A DNA stretch of 64,000 bases from Planomonospora sp. ID67723. GTDB lineage: Bacteria; Actinomycetota; Actinomycetes; Streptosporangiales; Streptosporangiaceae. Below, piece after piece: positions 25,558 through 34,302 of the stretch; the first letter of the stretch is position 1, and each line of letters opens with the position of its first letter. The stretch is from positions 310,001 through 374,000 of the forward strand of contig NZ_JABTEZ010000003.1 in assembly GCF_015711605.1 (NCBI RefSeq), written 5' to 3'. The notes under the pieces are model-generated. The model saw nothing but the letters and a program-made list of their open reading frames with translations, searched no databases and was not told where the DNA came from. The position numbers and the translations under genes are program-made.

Positions 25558-26262
25558 ATGTTCGCTATCTATACGGGTGTGAACTTTTCTGAGCTCTCCC
25601 GGCGGCGCTCTCCGCTGCTGCCCGCCATGGCCCTGACCGCGGCCCTCGCCGCGCTGCCCGCCTGCTCGGCGCAGGAGGCGGCCGCCCCTCCGGCGGCCAC
25701 GCCCGCCACCGTCGCCCCCACCGCCACGGGGGCCTCCTCGCCCGCCGGGACCGGCGCCGCGCCCGCCCGGTCCACGGGTCCCGCCGGGCCCACCGCGACG
25801 GCCTCGGCTCCCGACGTCTTCGGGACCGAGTTCCAGACCGGCCCGGACCGCGACTGGAGCAAGGGGCGGCCGGCGCCGTTCGAGGGGGTCCTGCGCGGCT
25901 GGATCACCGGGGTGGACGCGGACGGGACGGCCGAGTACCGGCCGATCCGCTTCGCCCTGAGCGGCGGGGAGGACGGCCACTTCGAAGGCCCCCCGGAGGG
26001 GGACGTGCTCCGGTTCGCGGCTCCGATCGCCGAGGACGTGGAGTACTTCAGCGCCTACGGCTGTGACGGGACCGGCCCGACCTACGACAAGGCCACCAAC
26101 CTCGGTACCGCGCGCTGCCCCCGGCAGAGGTTGATCGACGAGGTGAAGGAGGCCGCCTCGCTCGGAGAGGGCGGGGGCCTCACCCGGCCCGCGCTGATCA
26201 CCACGGAGGGCGGGCGCATCGTCAGGGTCGTCAACATCTACTGGCAGGGCGGCGGCGGCTGA
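25558..26262 (+). CDS. Putative lipoprotein of unknown function
   Basis: The 234-residue protein has a basic start, a hydrophobic stretch and the lipobox LAALPAC at about residues 30-36, followed by a low-complexity Ala/Pro/Thr linker (about 38-85) and a folded C-terminal domain (about 88-234) with two cysteines and PRQRLIDEVKEAAS. I do not recognise the domain. ATG 25558 is preceded by GGAGGTGGG at a rather long distance, and GTG 25579 is an alternative start. A near-perfect hairpin follows. Confidence 0.7.
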   Translation: MFAIYTGVNFSELSRRRSPLLPAMALTAALAALPACSAQEAAAPPAATPATVAPTATGASSPAGTGAAPARSTGPAGPTATASAPDVFGTEFQTGPDRDWSKGRPAPFEGVLRGWITGVDADGTAEYRPIRFALSGGEDGHFEGPPEGDVLRFAAPIAEDVEYFSAYGCDGTGPTYDKATNLGTARCPRQRLIDEVKEAASLGEGGGLTRPALITTEGGRIVRVVNIYWQGGGG

Positions 26263-26275
26263 TCGTCCCGGGGAG

Positions 26276-26317
26276 GTACGGCGCACGCCTCCGCAAGGAA
26301 CGAGGCGCGCGCCGTAC
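26276..26317 (+). terminator. Terminator after the lipoprotein gene
   Basis: Sixteen-base arms (26276-26291 and 26302-26317) pair with one mismatch around a ten-base loop, 13 bases after the stop codon. A TCGTTTTTC stretch follows about 16 bases later. Confidence 0.7.
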
Positions 26318-26443
26318 GACACGGGCGGGTCTCGTTTTTCACTCCGGTACCAAATGTGCGCCCGGGTTTGGCAAACAGGACGCCTCCTTTCTGGAATGAT
26401 CGTCCCGATATCCCCTGGACATCGAGCTGACGGACCGTGACAT

Positions 26444-27694
26444 ATGCCCCTTATTGATGAAATTGCCACTTATGTCTCGGACCAGCCGGTCAGAACGGCC
26501 ATCATCTGCGTGGCAGGTCTGATCCTCGCGGTCCTCGCCTACTTCGTCCTGCGCGCCGCCGCCCGCGTGACGGTCCGGCTCTTCCACCGCTACGTCGCGC
26601 CCCGCCCGGTCGAGGACATCCTCACCATCGTCGCCGCCAGCATCGCCACCGGTGTGTCCGCCCAGGGCATGTGGAAGTTCGCCGGCGACGTCCTCGGCTT
26701 CGACGGGCCGCTGCGGCTGCTGCTCTTCGCGTTCATCGAAGTCGCCGTGATCACCAGTGCCGTCCGGGCCCGCCGCAACATGCGGGAGAACTTCTCCGCC
26801 GGCATCGACGGCGTCGCGGTGTGGGCGCTGACCTGCCTGACCGCGGTGCTGTCCAGCATGGACGCCCGCAGCGTCGCCGAGGCGGTCTTCCGGCTCGCCG
26901 CCCCGCTGGTGGCCGCGTGGCTGTGGGAGCGGGGCATGGCGATCGAGCGGCACCGCATCACCGGGCGCTCCCGCATCAACTGGAGGCTCACCCCCGAGCG
27001 CATGCTCGTCCGGATCGGGCTGGCCGAGGTCAGCGACCGCACGGCCAGCGAGGTCGACGCCCACCGGAGGCTGACCCGGGTCGCGCTGGCCGCCAAGAAG
27101 GCCCGCGCGCTGCGCGAGGGCGGGGCCTCCGAGCGGAAGATGCGCGCGGCGCTGGCGAAGCTGGACCGGGAGATGGACCGGGCGGTGGAACACACCGGCC
27201 TCGCGGTCGACCAGGCCCGCCAGGAGGCGCTGCTGTCGCAGATCGGAGCGCTCTACAACACCTCCGCCCTGATCGACCTGAGCCCGCCGGTCCCGTGGGC
27301 CCCCGAGCCCGAGACGGCTTCCCCGGCGCTCCCCGCCGCGTCGCCGATCGGCGTGGCGGTCGACGACGACGACGAGGCCGAGGTGATGGACGACACCACC
27401 GGCATGACGGTCGACCCGGTCCAGCGCGCGGCCCTGATGCGGGCGGCGCGCGAATACTGGGACAAGCAGATCGAACGCAGGTTCGTCCCCCGCGCGACGG
27501 ACATCGCCCACGAGACCGGCATCCCGCTGGCCACCGCCCGCGAGTGCCGTGCGCTGTGGAAGCTGGAGCCCCGTGCCCACGCCCTGATCGAGGCCGCACA
27601 GAGCGAGCACGGCCTCGTCGACACCGGGACCTTCCCCGCCATCGAGGTGCCCGAGCCCGCCCTGACGGTGAACGGCTCGGGCCCCGGCCACTGA
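26444..27694 (+). CDS. DUF2637-like integral membrane protein
   Basis: The 416-residue protein has an N-terminal membrane part with about four helices (near residues 20-40, 60-78, 85-105, 125-140), a basic region with ERMLVRIGLAEVSDRTASEVDAHRR-type charge, a long helical stretch (about 200-270) and a C-terminal helix-turn-helix-like segment (IAHETGIPLATARECRALWKLE). The membrane part and overall plan resemble DUF2637 proteins, which are related to actinomycete plasmid spread (Spd) proteins. No other transfer gene is nearby. The ATG at 26444 has no obvious ribosome-binding site. Confidence 0.6.
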   Translation: MPLIDEIATYVSDQPVRTAIICVAGLILAVLAYFVLRAAARVTVRLFHRYVAPRPVEDILTIVAASIATGVSAQGMWKFAGDVLGFDGPLRLLLFAFIEVAVITSAVRARRNMRENFSAGIDGVAVWALTCLTAVLSSMDARSVAEAVFRLAAPLVAAWLWERGMAIERHRITGRSRINWRLTPERMLVRIGLAEVSDRTASEVDAHRRLTRVALAAKKARALREGGASERKMRAALAKLDREMDRAVEHTGLAVDQARQEALLSQIGALYNTSALIDLSPPVPWAPEPETASPALPAASPIGVAVDDDDEAEVMDDTTGMTVDPVQRAALMRAAREYWDKQIERRFVPRATDIAHETGIPLATARECRALWKLEPRAHALIEAAQSEHGLVDTGTFPAIEVPEPALTVNGSGPGH

Positions 27695-27703
27695 CGCCCC
27701 GCC

Positions 27704-27731
27704 GCACGGGGGCGTGACCCCGCCCCCGTGC
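27704..27731. terminator. Hairpin after the DUF2637-like gene
   Basis: GCACGGGGGCG (27704-27714) pairs perfectly with CGCCCCCGTGC (27721-27731) around six bases, nine bases after the stop codon. Confidence 0.65.
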
Positions 27732-27820
27732 TCCCGGTGCCTGACCTGGGTCTCTTCTCCGCGTGATTGCCGTGCCGCAGAGGGTACGTAGAGGGCCTGT
27801 CGCAGATCGGAGGGGCCCTC

Positions 27821-28696
27821 ATGGCAGGCTCGGATGATGTCAGTGTCTTCTTCGTCGGGAACGCCACCACGGTGATCCGTTACGGCGGATTCACGGTGCT
27901 GACCGATCCGAACTTCCTCCACCGGGGCCAGCGGGCCTATCTGGGCTACGGGCTCAGCTCCCGGCGCCGCACCGACCCGGCGATCGAGATCGGGGAGCTC
28001 CCCGCGCTGGACGCCGTGGTGCTGTCGCACATGCACGGTGACCACTGGGACCGGGTGGCCCGCCGGGGCCTCGACAAGGACCTGCCCGTCATCACCACGC
28101 CCCAGGCCGCCCGCCGCCTCCGCCGTCAGGGGTTCGGCCAGGCGCGGGGCCTGGAGACCTGGCGCCAGCACGAGCTGCGCCGGGGCGAGCGCACGCTGAC
28201 GGTCACCTCGCTGCCCGGCCGCCACGCCCCCGGCCCGGCCCGGCTGCTGCTGCCCCCCGTGATGGGCAGCATGCTGGAGTTCGCCCGCTGGGGGCGGGTG
28301 GAACTCCGCCTGTGCATCAGCGGCGACACCCTGATGGGCCGGGAACTGGCCGGGATCCCGCGCCGGTTCCCCGAGGTCGACCTGGCCATCCTCCACCTGG
28401 GCGGGACCCGGATCCTCGGCATGACGGTCACCATGGACGGGGCGCAGGGCGCCGACTGGCTGCACCTGATCGGCCCGCGTGCCGCCATCCCGGTGCACTA
28501 CGACGACTACGAGGCCTTCGCCTCCCCGATCGAGGACTTCCGCAATCACGTCGAGATCGTCGGCATGTCCGAACGGGTGCACTACCTCGAACGCGGTGAG
28601 ACCTTCCACCTGCCCGTGTGGCGCGCGCAGCGGGGCGAGCGCCTCACGGCCGGGGGCTCCTCCACGGCCCCCGAGCACGGCGGGCCGCAGGACTGA
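27821..28696 (+). CDS. MBL-fold metal-dependent hydrolase (UlaG/NAPE-PLD-like)
   Basis: The 291-residue protein belongs to the metallo-beta-lactamase fold group typified by UlaG and NAPE-phospholipase D. It has the metal-binding motif SHMHGDHWD near residue 70, SLPGRHAPG, CISGDTL and PVHYDDYEAF, which supply the usual histidine and aspartate ligands. The substrate cannot be told from sequence. ATG 27821 follows GGAGGGG; an ATG 18 codons upstream lacks one. It stands between a terminator and a small disordered protein gene. Confidence 0.85.
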   Translation: MAGSDDVSVFFVGNATTVIRYGGFTVLTDPNFLHRGQRAYLGYGLSSRRRTDPAIEIGELPALDAVVLSHMHGDHWDRVARRGLDKDLPVITTPQAARRLRRQGFGQARGLETWRQHELRRGERTLTVTSLPGRHAPGPARLLLPPVMGSMLEFARWGRVELRLCISGDTLMGRELAGIPRRFPEVDLAILHLGGTRILGMTVTMDGAQGADWLHLIGPRAAIPVHYDDYEAFASPIEDFRNHVEIVGMSERVHYLERGETFHLPVWRAQRGERLTAGGSSTAPEHGGPQD

Positions 28697-28739
28697 GGGC
28701 CCCGCCGGACCTGGATCGAGATCGGAGAGGGAGAACCAC

Positions 28740-28919
28740 ATGACCGAGACGGATCCGCAGGGCGCCGAGGCGTACGACCCGGAGGCCAGGGTGCCGGACG
28801 ACCGTGAGGACTCCGCGGGAGCGGACGCCCCGAGCGGGGACGACCCGAAGGGCCCCGCCGCACAGATCCCCGACGATCGGAAGGCGGCCGCCAGGTCAGA
28901 GATGCCGGACTCGGCGTAG
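28740..28919 (+). CDS. Small acidic, probably disordered protein
   Basis: A 59-residue protein made almost only of D, E, P, A, G, R and S, with no hydrophobic core, and the motif PDDR present twice (VPDDRED and IPDDRKA). The ATG follows CGGAGAGGGAG, a convincing ribosome-binding site, which is the main reason to call it. Function is unknown. It resembles in composition another small gene at 34303. Confidence 0.55.
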   Translation: MTETDPQGAEAYDPEARVPDDREDSAGADAPSGDDPKGPAAQIPDDRKAAARSEMPDSA

Positions 28920-28938
28920 CCGGAGAGACGGGAGCCGC

Positions 28939-28978
28939 GGACCTGGAACCCCGACGGCGGCGAAGAGGCTCCAGGTCC
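28939..28978. terminator. Hairpin between convergent genes
   Basis: GGACCTGGA (28939-28947) pairs with TCCAGGTCC (28970-28978) around a loop of about 22 bases, between the small acidic protein gene and the converging alcohol dehydrogenase gene. Confidence 0.5.
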
Positions 28979-29007
28979 GGCCCTGAACGGGAGACCGCGG
29001 GGACGGC

Positions 29008-30177
29008 TCAGGGAGTGAAGACGGCGCGGACGCAGCCGTCCTCCTTGTTCTTGAACATCTCGTAACCGCGCGGGCCGTCGTCCAGGCTCATCGGATGGGT
29101 CAGCAGGTGGCTCGCGTCGATCTCGCCGCGGGCCATGCGGTCGAGGATCATCGCGATGTAGCGCTGCCCGTGCTGCTGGCCGCTGCGCAGGGTGAGTCCC
29201 TTGTTCATCACCGCGCCCATGGGGAACTTGTCGACGAAGCCGAGATAGACCCCGAGCACCGAGACGGTGCCGCCCTTGCGGCAGGCGTGGATGGCCTGGC
29301 GCAGCGGCAGTCCCCGGTCGGTCTGCAGGCGGACGGCCTGCTTGACCCGGTCGTAGGCGTACTGCGCGCCGGTGCCGTGGCCCTCCATCCCGACGGCCTC
29401 GATGCACACGTCGGGGCCGCGCCCGCCGGTGGTCTCCTTCAGGGCGTCGAGCACGTCGACCTTCTCGTAGTCGAGCGGTTCGGCGCCCACGTGGTCGGCG
29501 GCCATCTTCAGGCGCTCGGGGAACCGGTCGATCGCGATCACCCGTTCCGCCCCCATCAGGTAGGCGGCGCGCACCGCCATCTGGCCGACTCCGCCGCAGC
29601 CCCAGACGGCCACCACGTCACCGGGCTCGATTCCGGCGATGTCGGCTCCCATCCACCCGGTCGGCACCGCGTCGGAGGCGAACACCGCGTTGGCGTCCGC
29701 CACCCCCTCGGGCACGGGGAAGGCGTTCACGTCGCCGTACGGCACGCGGATGTACTCGGCGTGGCTGCCGGCGAAGCCGCCCATGGCATGGGAGTAGCCG
29801 AAGATGCCCGCCGTCGCGTGGCCGTTGAGGGTCTCCAGGAACCCGGGGTCGGGGTTGCTGTTGTCGCACAGCGACCACATCTCGGCACGGCAGTTGCGGC
29901 AGCGACCGCAGCCGATGATCGAGCACACGACCACCTTCTCGCCGACCCGGCGATCGCGCACGTCCGGGCCGACCTCCACCACCTCGCCGAGGAACTCGTG
30001 CCCGATGACGTCCCCGGCCATCATGGTCGGCACGTACCCGTCCAGCAGGTGGAGGTCGGAGCCGCAGGTCGAGCTCGCGGTGACGCGGACGATCACGTCC
30101 TGGCGGTTGAGGATCGCCGGGTCCGGGACGTCCTGGACCGCGAGCTCGTTCACGCCGGCCCAGCACAGCGCTCTCAT
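29008..30177 (-). CDS. Zinc-dependent alcohol dehydrogenase (formaldehyde dehydrogenase-like)
   Basis: The 389-residue protein is a medium-chain dehydrogenase: CGSDLHLLDGYVP with the catalytic-zinc cysteine, GHEFLGEV, the structural-zinc cluster CGRCRNCRAEMWSLC, and the NAD-binding WGCGGVGQMA. The long insert after residue 250 (ERLKMAADHVGAEPLDY through GHGTGAQYAYDR) is typical of the glutathione-independent formaldehyde dehydrogenase-like branch. Its ATG overlaps the stop of the upstream small gene (ATGA). The physiological substrate is uncertain. Confidence 0.88.
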   Translation of the reverse strand: MRALCWAGVNELAVQDVPDPAILNRQDVIVRVTASSTCGSDLHLLDGYVPTMMAGDVIGHEFLGEVVEVGPDVRDRRVGEKVVVCSIIGCGRCRNCRAEMWSLCDNSNPDPGFLETLNGHATAGIFGYSHAMGGFAGSHAEYIRVPYGDVNAFPVPEGVADANAVFASDAVPTGWMGADIAGIEPGDVVAVWGCGGVGQMAVRAAYLMGAERVIAIDRFPERLKMAADHVGAEPLDYEKVDVLDALKETTGGRGPDVCIEAVGMEGHGTGAQYAYDRVKQAVRLQTDRGLPLRQAIHACRKGGTVSVLGVYLGFVDKFPMGAVMNKGLTLRSGQQHGQRYIAMILDRMARGEIDASHLLTHPMSLDDGPRGYEMFKNKEDGCVRAVFTP

Positions 30178-30581
30178 CGCACACCCCTCCTCATCAACTG
30201 CCTGGCCACCGGGAGGGTGGCGCGGCCCAGCACGGTACGGTGCCCCTCCGGCTGGCCCTCCATCCGCAGGACCTCGCCGGTCTCCAGAAGCTGCTTGAGC
30301 GCCCTCACCTGCTCGCGGACCGTTCCGTCCGCCGAGTGCACGGCGAGCTCGGTGCCCCGGCCGCCGGGCGCCGGGCTGATGCGCACCTCGTGGTGCTCGG
30401 CCAGCTCCGCCAGCGCGTCAGGGCGGTTCACGCCGGTCAGCTCCGCGGGATCGCACGCCACGGTGACGGCGAACCACTCCGCGGGGCCGGGCCGGAGCGC
30501 GGCGCGCCCGCGTGCCCTGCGGAGCGCGGCGACGCCTCCGGCGGCGAGCGCGGCCAGGGCGATACTTCGTTTTGCGACCAT
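30174..30581 (-). CDS. Hypothetical protein with N-terminal membrane helix
   Basis: This 135-residue protein has a short basic start, a hydrophobic alanine-rich helix (about residues 5-20) and a soluble domain with EWFAVTVACDP and RISPAPGGRGTELAVH. The pattern of strands hints at an SRPBCC-like fold, but I cannot assign a family with confidence. The ATG follows GAGGAGGCCACC. It overlaps the alcohol dehydrogenase start by four bases, so the two form an operon. Confidence 0.65.
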   Translation of the reverse strand: MVAKRSIALAALAAGGVAALRRARGRAALRPGPAEWFAVTVACDPAELTGVNRPDALAELAEHHEVRISPAPGGRGTELAVHSADGTVREQVRALKQLLETGEVLRMEGQPEGHRTVLGRATLPVARQLMRRGVR

Positions 30582-30777
30582 GGTGGCCTCCTCAGGTCGT
30601 CGGGCCACCCGCCATTCCCCGGGTTCACGGGGGAAAACCGCCGGCCGCAGCCGGTGGGGCGAGTGCGCGGCCACCTCCATCCGGCGACCACCCAGGTCCC
30701 CGCCGTACATCCGAGTGCCTGATCCGTCCGGTATCGGGCCGCCGCGGCCCTGATGCGGACGCCCGGCGCGGCCTAAC

Positions 30778-31794
30778 GTGGAGGTCGTGGAGGAGACGAG
30801 AGGCGGTACCGGTCGGGTGATCGTGCTGGTGCTGCCGGAGGTGAACCTGCTCGATCTGGCCGGTCCGGTCCAGGCTTTCGACGCGGCGGCCCATCTGGGG
30901 GCGCCCTACCGGGTGGAGTACGTCGCGGACGCGTCCGAGGTGGTCTCGGCGCAGGGACTGCGGTTCGCCGGGCTGGGGCCCCTGCGGCCGGTCGGACCGG
31001 GAGACCTCGTGCTGGTGCCCGGACACCGGGTGTACGAGCCCGCGCCGGGAGAGCTCCTGGTCTCCGGGACGGTGGTGGAGTGGCTGCGGGCCGCCTGCCG
31101 GGACGGGGCGCGGGTCGCCTCGGTCTGCAGCGGGGCCGCCGCGCTCGGCGAGGCCGGCCTCCTGGACGGCCGCCGCTGCACCACCCACTGGTCGCTGATC
31201 GACGCGATGCGCGAGCGGTACCCCGCGGCCCGGGTACAGCAAGCGGTGCTCTACGTCCACGACGGGCCGGTGAGCACCAGCGCGGGCATCGCCACCGGGC
31301 TCGACCTGGCGCTCTCGCTGGTCGAGCGCGACCACGGGCCGGCGCTGGCCGCCGCCGTCGCCCGTCAGCTCGTGGTCTACCTGCGGAGGTCCGGGACGGA
31401 CGGGCAGATCAGCGCGTTCCTGCAGTACCGCGCCCACCTCAACGAGGCCGTCCACCGGGTCCAGGACCACCTGGCACAGCACCTGGACACCCCGCACACC
31501 CTCGCCGAACTCGCCGCCGTGGCGCACCTGTCACCACGCGGGCTGAGCCGCGCCTTCACCGCCACGGTCGGGATCACCCCGCTGGAGTACCGGCAGCGGC
31601 TCCGGCTGGAGCTCGCGGCGACGCTGCTGGCCGAGACCGGCCTGACCGTCGAGGCGGTCTCCGCCCGGTGCGGGTTCCGCGACGCGCGCCACTTCCGGCG
31701 GCTGTTCACCGCCCGGTACGGCGCACCTCCGTCGGCGTCCCGGCACGCCGCGGTGACCGCGCAGCCTTCCCGGCACGCTCCGGCGGCCCCGTAG
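30778..31794 (+). CDS. GlxA-type regulator: DJ-1/PfpI domain plus AraC helix-turn-helix
   Basis: The 338-residue protein has an N-terminal DJ-1/PfpI domain (VIVLVLPEVNLLDLAGPVQAF, then VASVCSGAAALGEAGLLDG with the nucleophile-elbow cysteine) and a C-terminal AraC-type DNA-binding domain ending in CGFRDARHFRRLFTARYG. This is the GlxA/FtrA layout. The GTG at 30778 has no clear ribosome-binding site; GTG 30787 is an alternative. It precedes, on the same strand, a membrane-anchored protein that has a related DJ-1/PfpI domain, and probably regulates it. Confidence 0.85.
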   Translation: MEVVEETRGGTGRVIVLVLPEVNLLDLAGPVQAFDAAAHLGAPYRVEYVADASEVVSAQGLRFAGLGPLRPVGPGDLVLVPGHRVYEPAPGELLVSGTVVEWLRAACRDGARVASVCSGAAALGEAGLLDGRRCTTHWSLIDAMRERYPAARVQQAVLYVHDGPVSTSAGIATGLDLALSLVERDHGPALAAAVARQLVVYLRRSGTDGQISAFLQYRAHLNEAVHRVQDHLAQHLDTPHTLAELAAVAHLSPRGLSRAFTATVGITPLEYRQRLRLELAATLLAETGLTVEAVSARCGFRDARHFRRLFTARYGAPPSASRHAAVTAQPSRHAPAAP

Positions 31795-31905
31795 CCCTCG
31801 CGGCGCGTCCCGGCCCCATCGCCTTTCCGGGTCTTGCCCGCTTCCGGCGTCCCGGATCATCACCCCCTCATTTCTCCCCCCTTTCCGTCGTCGAGGAGAT
31901 CCGCC

Positions 31906-33324
31906 ATGCCTTCGTCCTCAGTGCCTTCAGCGTCCTCAGCGTCCTCAGGGGCGTCCGCGCCCTTCGCCTCGCGCCGCCGTGTCCGAGCCCTGCTCCGCAT
32001 CCTGGCCGGTCTCGTGCTGTCCGCCGCCGTCCTGGCCGGTGCCGCTTTCGCCGGGGTGACGGCGTCGATGAACGAGAGCTTCCCGTCGGTGCCGCCCCCG
32101 GTGCCGCCGGAGGGGTGGCCCGCCCCGGCGCCGGTGCCGTCCGGGCGGACGGTCGTCGCGGTGGTGCTCGGCGCGACCGGTTCGGTGGTCGGCGACGTGC
32201 TCCCGCCGTACGAGGTGTTCGCGCGCTCGGAGAGGTTCGCGGTGTACACCGTCTCCGAGCGCCGGGAGCCGGTGGCGCTCTCCGGGGGCCTGAACGTGCT
32301 CCCCGACCACACGCTGGGCGGGGTGGACGCCGGTACGGCCCAGGCGCCGGACGTGGTCGTGGTGCCCGCGGTGGTCGAGCCCAGAGGGGAGCGGGAGGCG
32401 GCGCTGCGGGCGTGGATCGCCCGGCAGGCCGGCCGGGGCGCCCGGATCCTGGGCGTGTGCGCCGGTTCGGACCTGCTGGCCGCGGCCGGTGTGCTGGACG
32501 GCCGGCGGGCGACCTCGTTCTGGAAGCGGATCGGCTCGCTGGAGGAGTCGAACCCCGAGGTGGAGTGGGTGCGGGGACGGCGTTACGTCCAGGACGGCCC
32601 GATCACCACGACCGCCGGGGTCACCTCGGGCGTGGTCGGCGCGCTCCGCCTGGTCGAGGAGATCGCCGGGGCCGGGGAGGCCGGCCGGATCGGCCGGGAC
32701 GTGGCCTACCCCGGCTGGTCGGTGGGAGGCCCGACGGCGATCCCGGTCAACGGCCTGTCCCTGTCCGACCTGCCGTACGGGCTCAACGCCGCCTTCCCGT
32801 GGTGGCGTCCCTCGGTGGGCGTCGGGTTGACCGGGGGAGCCGGAGAGCTCGACGTCGCGGCCGCCCTCGAGGCCTACTCGGGCACGTCGTTCGCCTTCCG
32901 CACGGTGGCCGTCGCCACCGGTCGCACGGTCAGGACCCGGCACGGGATGGTGCTGCTGGCCGAGCCGGTGGGCGAGGGGACCGGCTCCGTGGACCGGCTG
33001 GTGGTGCCGGGCGTCCGGAGCGCGGGGGCGGTCGAGCCGCGGCTGGCCGCATGGGCGGCCGCGCGCGGGCTGGAGGTGGAGCTGCCCCATCGGGGGCGGG
33101 CGGGCGGGGAGTCCGGCTTCGACCCGGTCCTGCGCGATCTCGCCGCCCACGCCGACCGGGCCACCGCCCGCACCACCGCGAAGTTCACCGAGTATCCCGC
33201 GGCGCATCTGGAGCTCACGGGAGCCGCCTGGCCATGGCGCCCGACCGCGCTGCTCGCCGCGGTGCTGGTGATCGCCGCCGGAGTCGGCCTCCTTCCCCGG
33301 TCGCGCCTCCTCCGGCGCGTCTGA
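31906..33324 (+). CDS. Membrane-anchored DJ-1/PfpI family protein
   Basis: The 472-residue protein has a serine-rich start, a membrane helix (about residues 28-50), a DJ-1/PfpI domain at about 75-260 with VVLGATGSVVGDVLPPYEVFA and GVCAGSDLLAAAGVLDGRRAT (elbow cysteine), a second less clear domain, and a C-terminal membrane helix followed by RSRLLRR. ATG 31906 follows CGAGGAGATC. Anchored DJ-1 proteins of this size are unusual; the role is unknown. A regulator with a similar domain lies 111 bases upstream. Confidence 0.78.
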   Translation: MPSSSVPSASSASSGASAPFASRRRVRALLRILAGLVLSAAVLAGAAFAGVTASMNESFPSVPPPVPPEGWPAPAPVPSGRTVVAVVLGATGSVVGDVLPPYEVFARSERFAVYTVSERREPVALSGGLNVLPDHTLGGVDAGTAQAPDVVVVPAVVEPRGEREAALRAWIARQAGRGARILGVCAGSDLLAAAGVLDGRRATSFWKRIGSLEESNPEVEWVRGRRYVQDGPITTTAGVTSGVVGALRLVEEIAGAGEAGRIGRDVAYPGWSVGGPTAIPVNGLSLSDLPYGLNAAFPWWRPSVGVGLTGGAGELDVAAALEAYSGTSFAFRTVAVATGRTVRTRHGMVLLAEPVGEGTGSVDRLVVPGVRSAGAVEPRLAAWAAARGLEVELPHRGRAGGESGFDPVLRDLAAHADRATARTTAKFTEYPAAHLELTGAAWPWRPTALLAAVLVIAAGVGLLPRSRLLRRV

Positions 33325-33414
33325 TGTGTTCCGGCTTGCCGGGAAGGTCGGAGTGATTACCCTGGTCGTTGTGGGTAGCAGGATGGTCACGTTCACACCA
33401 TGAAGGAGCAATCC

Positions 33415-33723
33415 ATGGCTCTCCCCACTCTTACCCCCGAGCAGCGCCAGGCCGCCCTCGCCAAGGCGGCCGAGACGCGTACGGCCCGCGCCAAGCTGCT
33501 GGCCGACGTCAGGTCCGGGGCGGTCACCCTCAAGGAGCTGCTGGACCGCGACGACGAAGTCGCCAAGCGCATCAAGGTCTCCCAGGCGCTTCGGGCCCTG
33601 CCCGGCGTGGGCAGCGTGAAGGCCGCGCAGCTGATGGCACGGGCCGACGTGGACGAGGCGCGCCGGCTCGGCGGGCTCGGCGCGCAGCAGCGCCGCAAGC
33701 TGATCGAGGCCACGTCGAAGTGA
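33415..33723 (+). CDS. Integration host factor-like protein (actinobacterial mIHF family)
   Basis: The 102-residue protein begins MALPTLTPEQRQAALAKA and contains KVSQALRALPGVGSVKAAQLM, the helix-two-turn-helix DNA-binding core of mIHF/sIHF, and ends QQRRKLIEATSK. These nucleoid proteins bind DNA non-specifically and shape the chromosome. ATG 33415 follows AAGGAGCA. In other actinobacteria the main mIHF gene lies beside gmk; here it does not, so this may be a second copy. A terminator follows. Confidence 0.85.
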   Translation: MALPTLTPEQRQAALAKAAETRTARAKLLADVRSGAVTLKELLDRDDEVAKRIKVSQALRALPGVGSVKAAQLMARADVDEARRLGGLGAQQRRKLIEATSK

Positions 33724-33726
33724 GAG

Positions 33727-33761
33727 GGTGACCGGCTCGCGCACGCGCGCAGCCGGTCACC
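33727..33761 (+). terminator. Terminator after the mIHF-like gene
   Basis: GGTGACCGGCT (33727-33737) pairs perfectly with AGCCGGTCACC (33751-33761) around a 13-base loop, three bases after the stop codon. Confidence 0.75.
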
Positions 33762-33825
33762 CCGCCCGGCGGCCGAACCCGGGAGGGTGAGGAGTACAGG
33801 CCGCCGTACCGGGTACCGCCGCGTC

Positions 33826-34260
33826 ATGAGCGAGGATCGCCCCGATTCGCGGCACCGCAGGCCCGAAGGGCTCGACGACGCCACCGTCGAGGCACTGGGC
33901 AAGCTGTCGGAGGCCCTGGAGACGACCGAACGCGCCCGCGGGCACCTGTACGCCTTCCACCAGCTCACCGGTCACGCCGACCTGATGCTCGACGAGGCCG
34001 TGGAGCTGCTGCGCGCCGCCGGGCACGACGAATACGCCGACGCGGTCTCCACCGAGCTGATCGGGCGCAACGTGATCGAGAGCCGGTGGACCTTCCAGAT
34101 CGTCGAGGACTACGACGACGGCTACTACCGCTGCTTCCGAGACCTGGAGGCGCGGGCCAGGAACGCGCTGGCGGGCGGTCGCCGCCATCTCTACGAGGCC
34201 GAGATGAAGGAGCGCCGCCGCACGCGCGGCCTCCCCGGCCACGAGGCCGCGCCCGAGTGA
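33826..34260 (+). CDS. Conserved hypothetical protein
   Basis: A 144-residue soluble protein. Helical segments are visible (ATVEALGKLSEALETTERARGHLY, residues about 20-45, and MLDEAVELLRAAGHDEYADAVS), followed by the conserved-looking WTFQIVEDYDDGYY and a basic C-terminus. I recall similar proteins of unknown function in actinomycetes. The ATG at 33826 has only a weak upstream site. No catalytic motif can be named. Confidence 0.65.
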   Translation: MSEDRPDSRHRRPEGLDDATVEALGKLSEALETTERARGHLYAFHQLTGHADLMLDEAVELLRAAGHDEYADAVSTELIGRNVIESRWTFQIVEDYDDGYYRCFRDLEARARNALAGGRRHLYEAEMKERRRTRGLPGHEAAPE

Positions 34261-34302
34261 GCCGGCGGGAATGATGTCCTCCCCGCGGGGGAGGGGGGCG
34301 GT

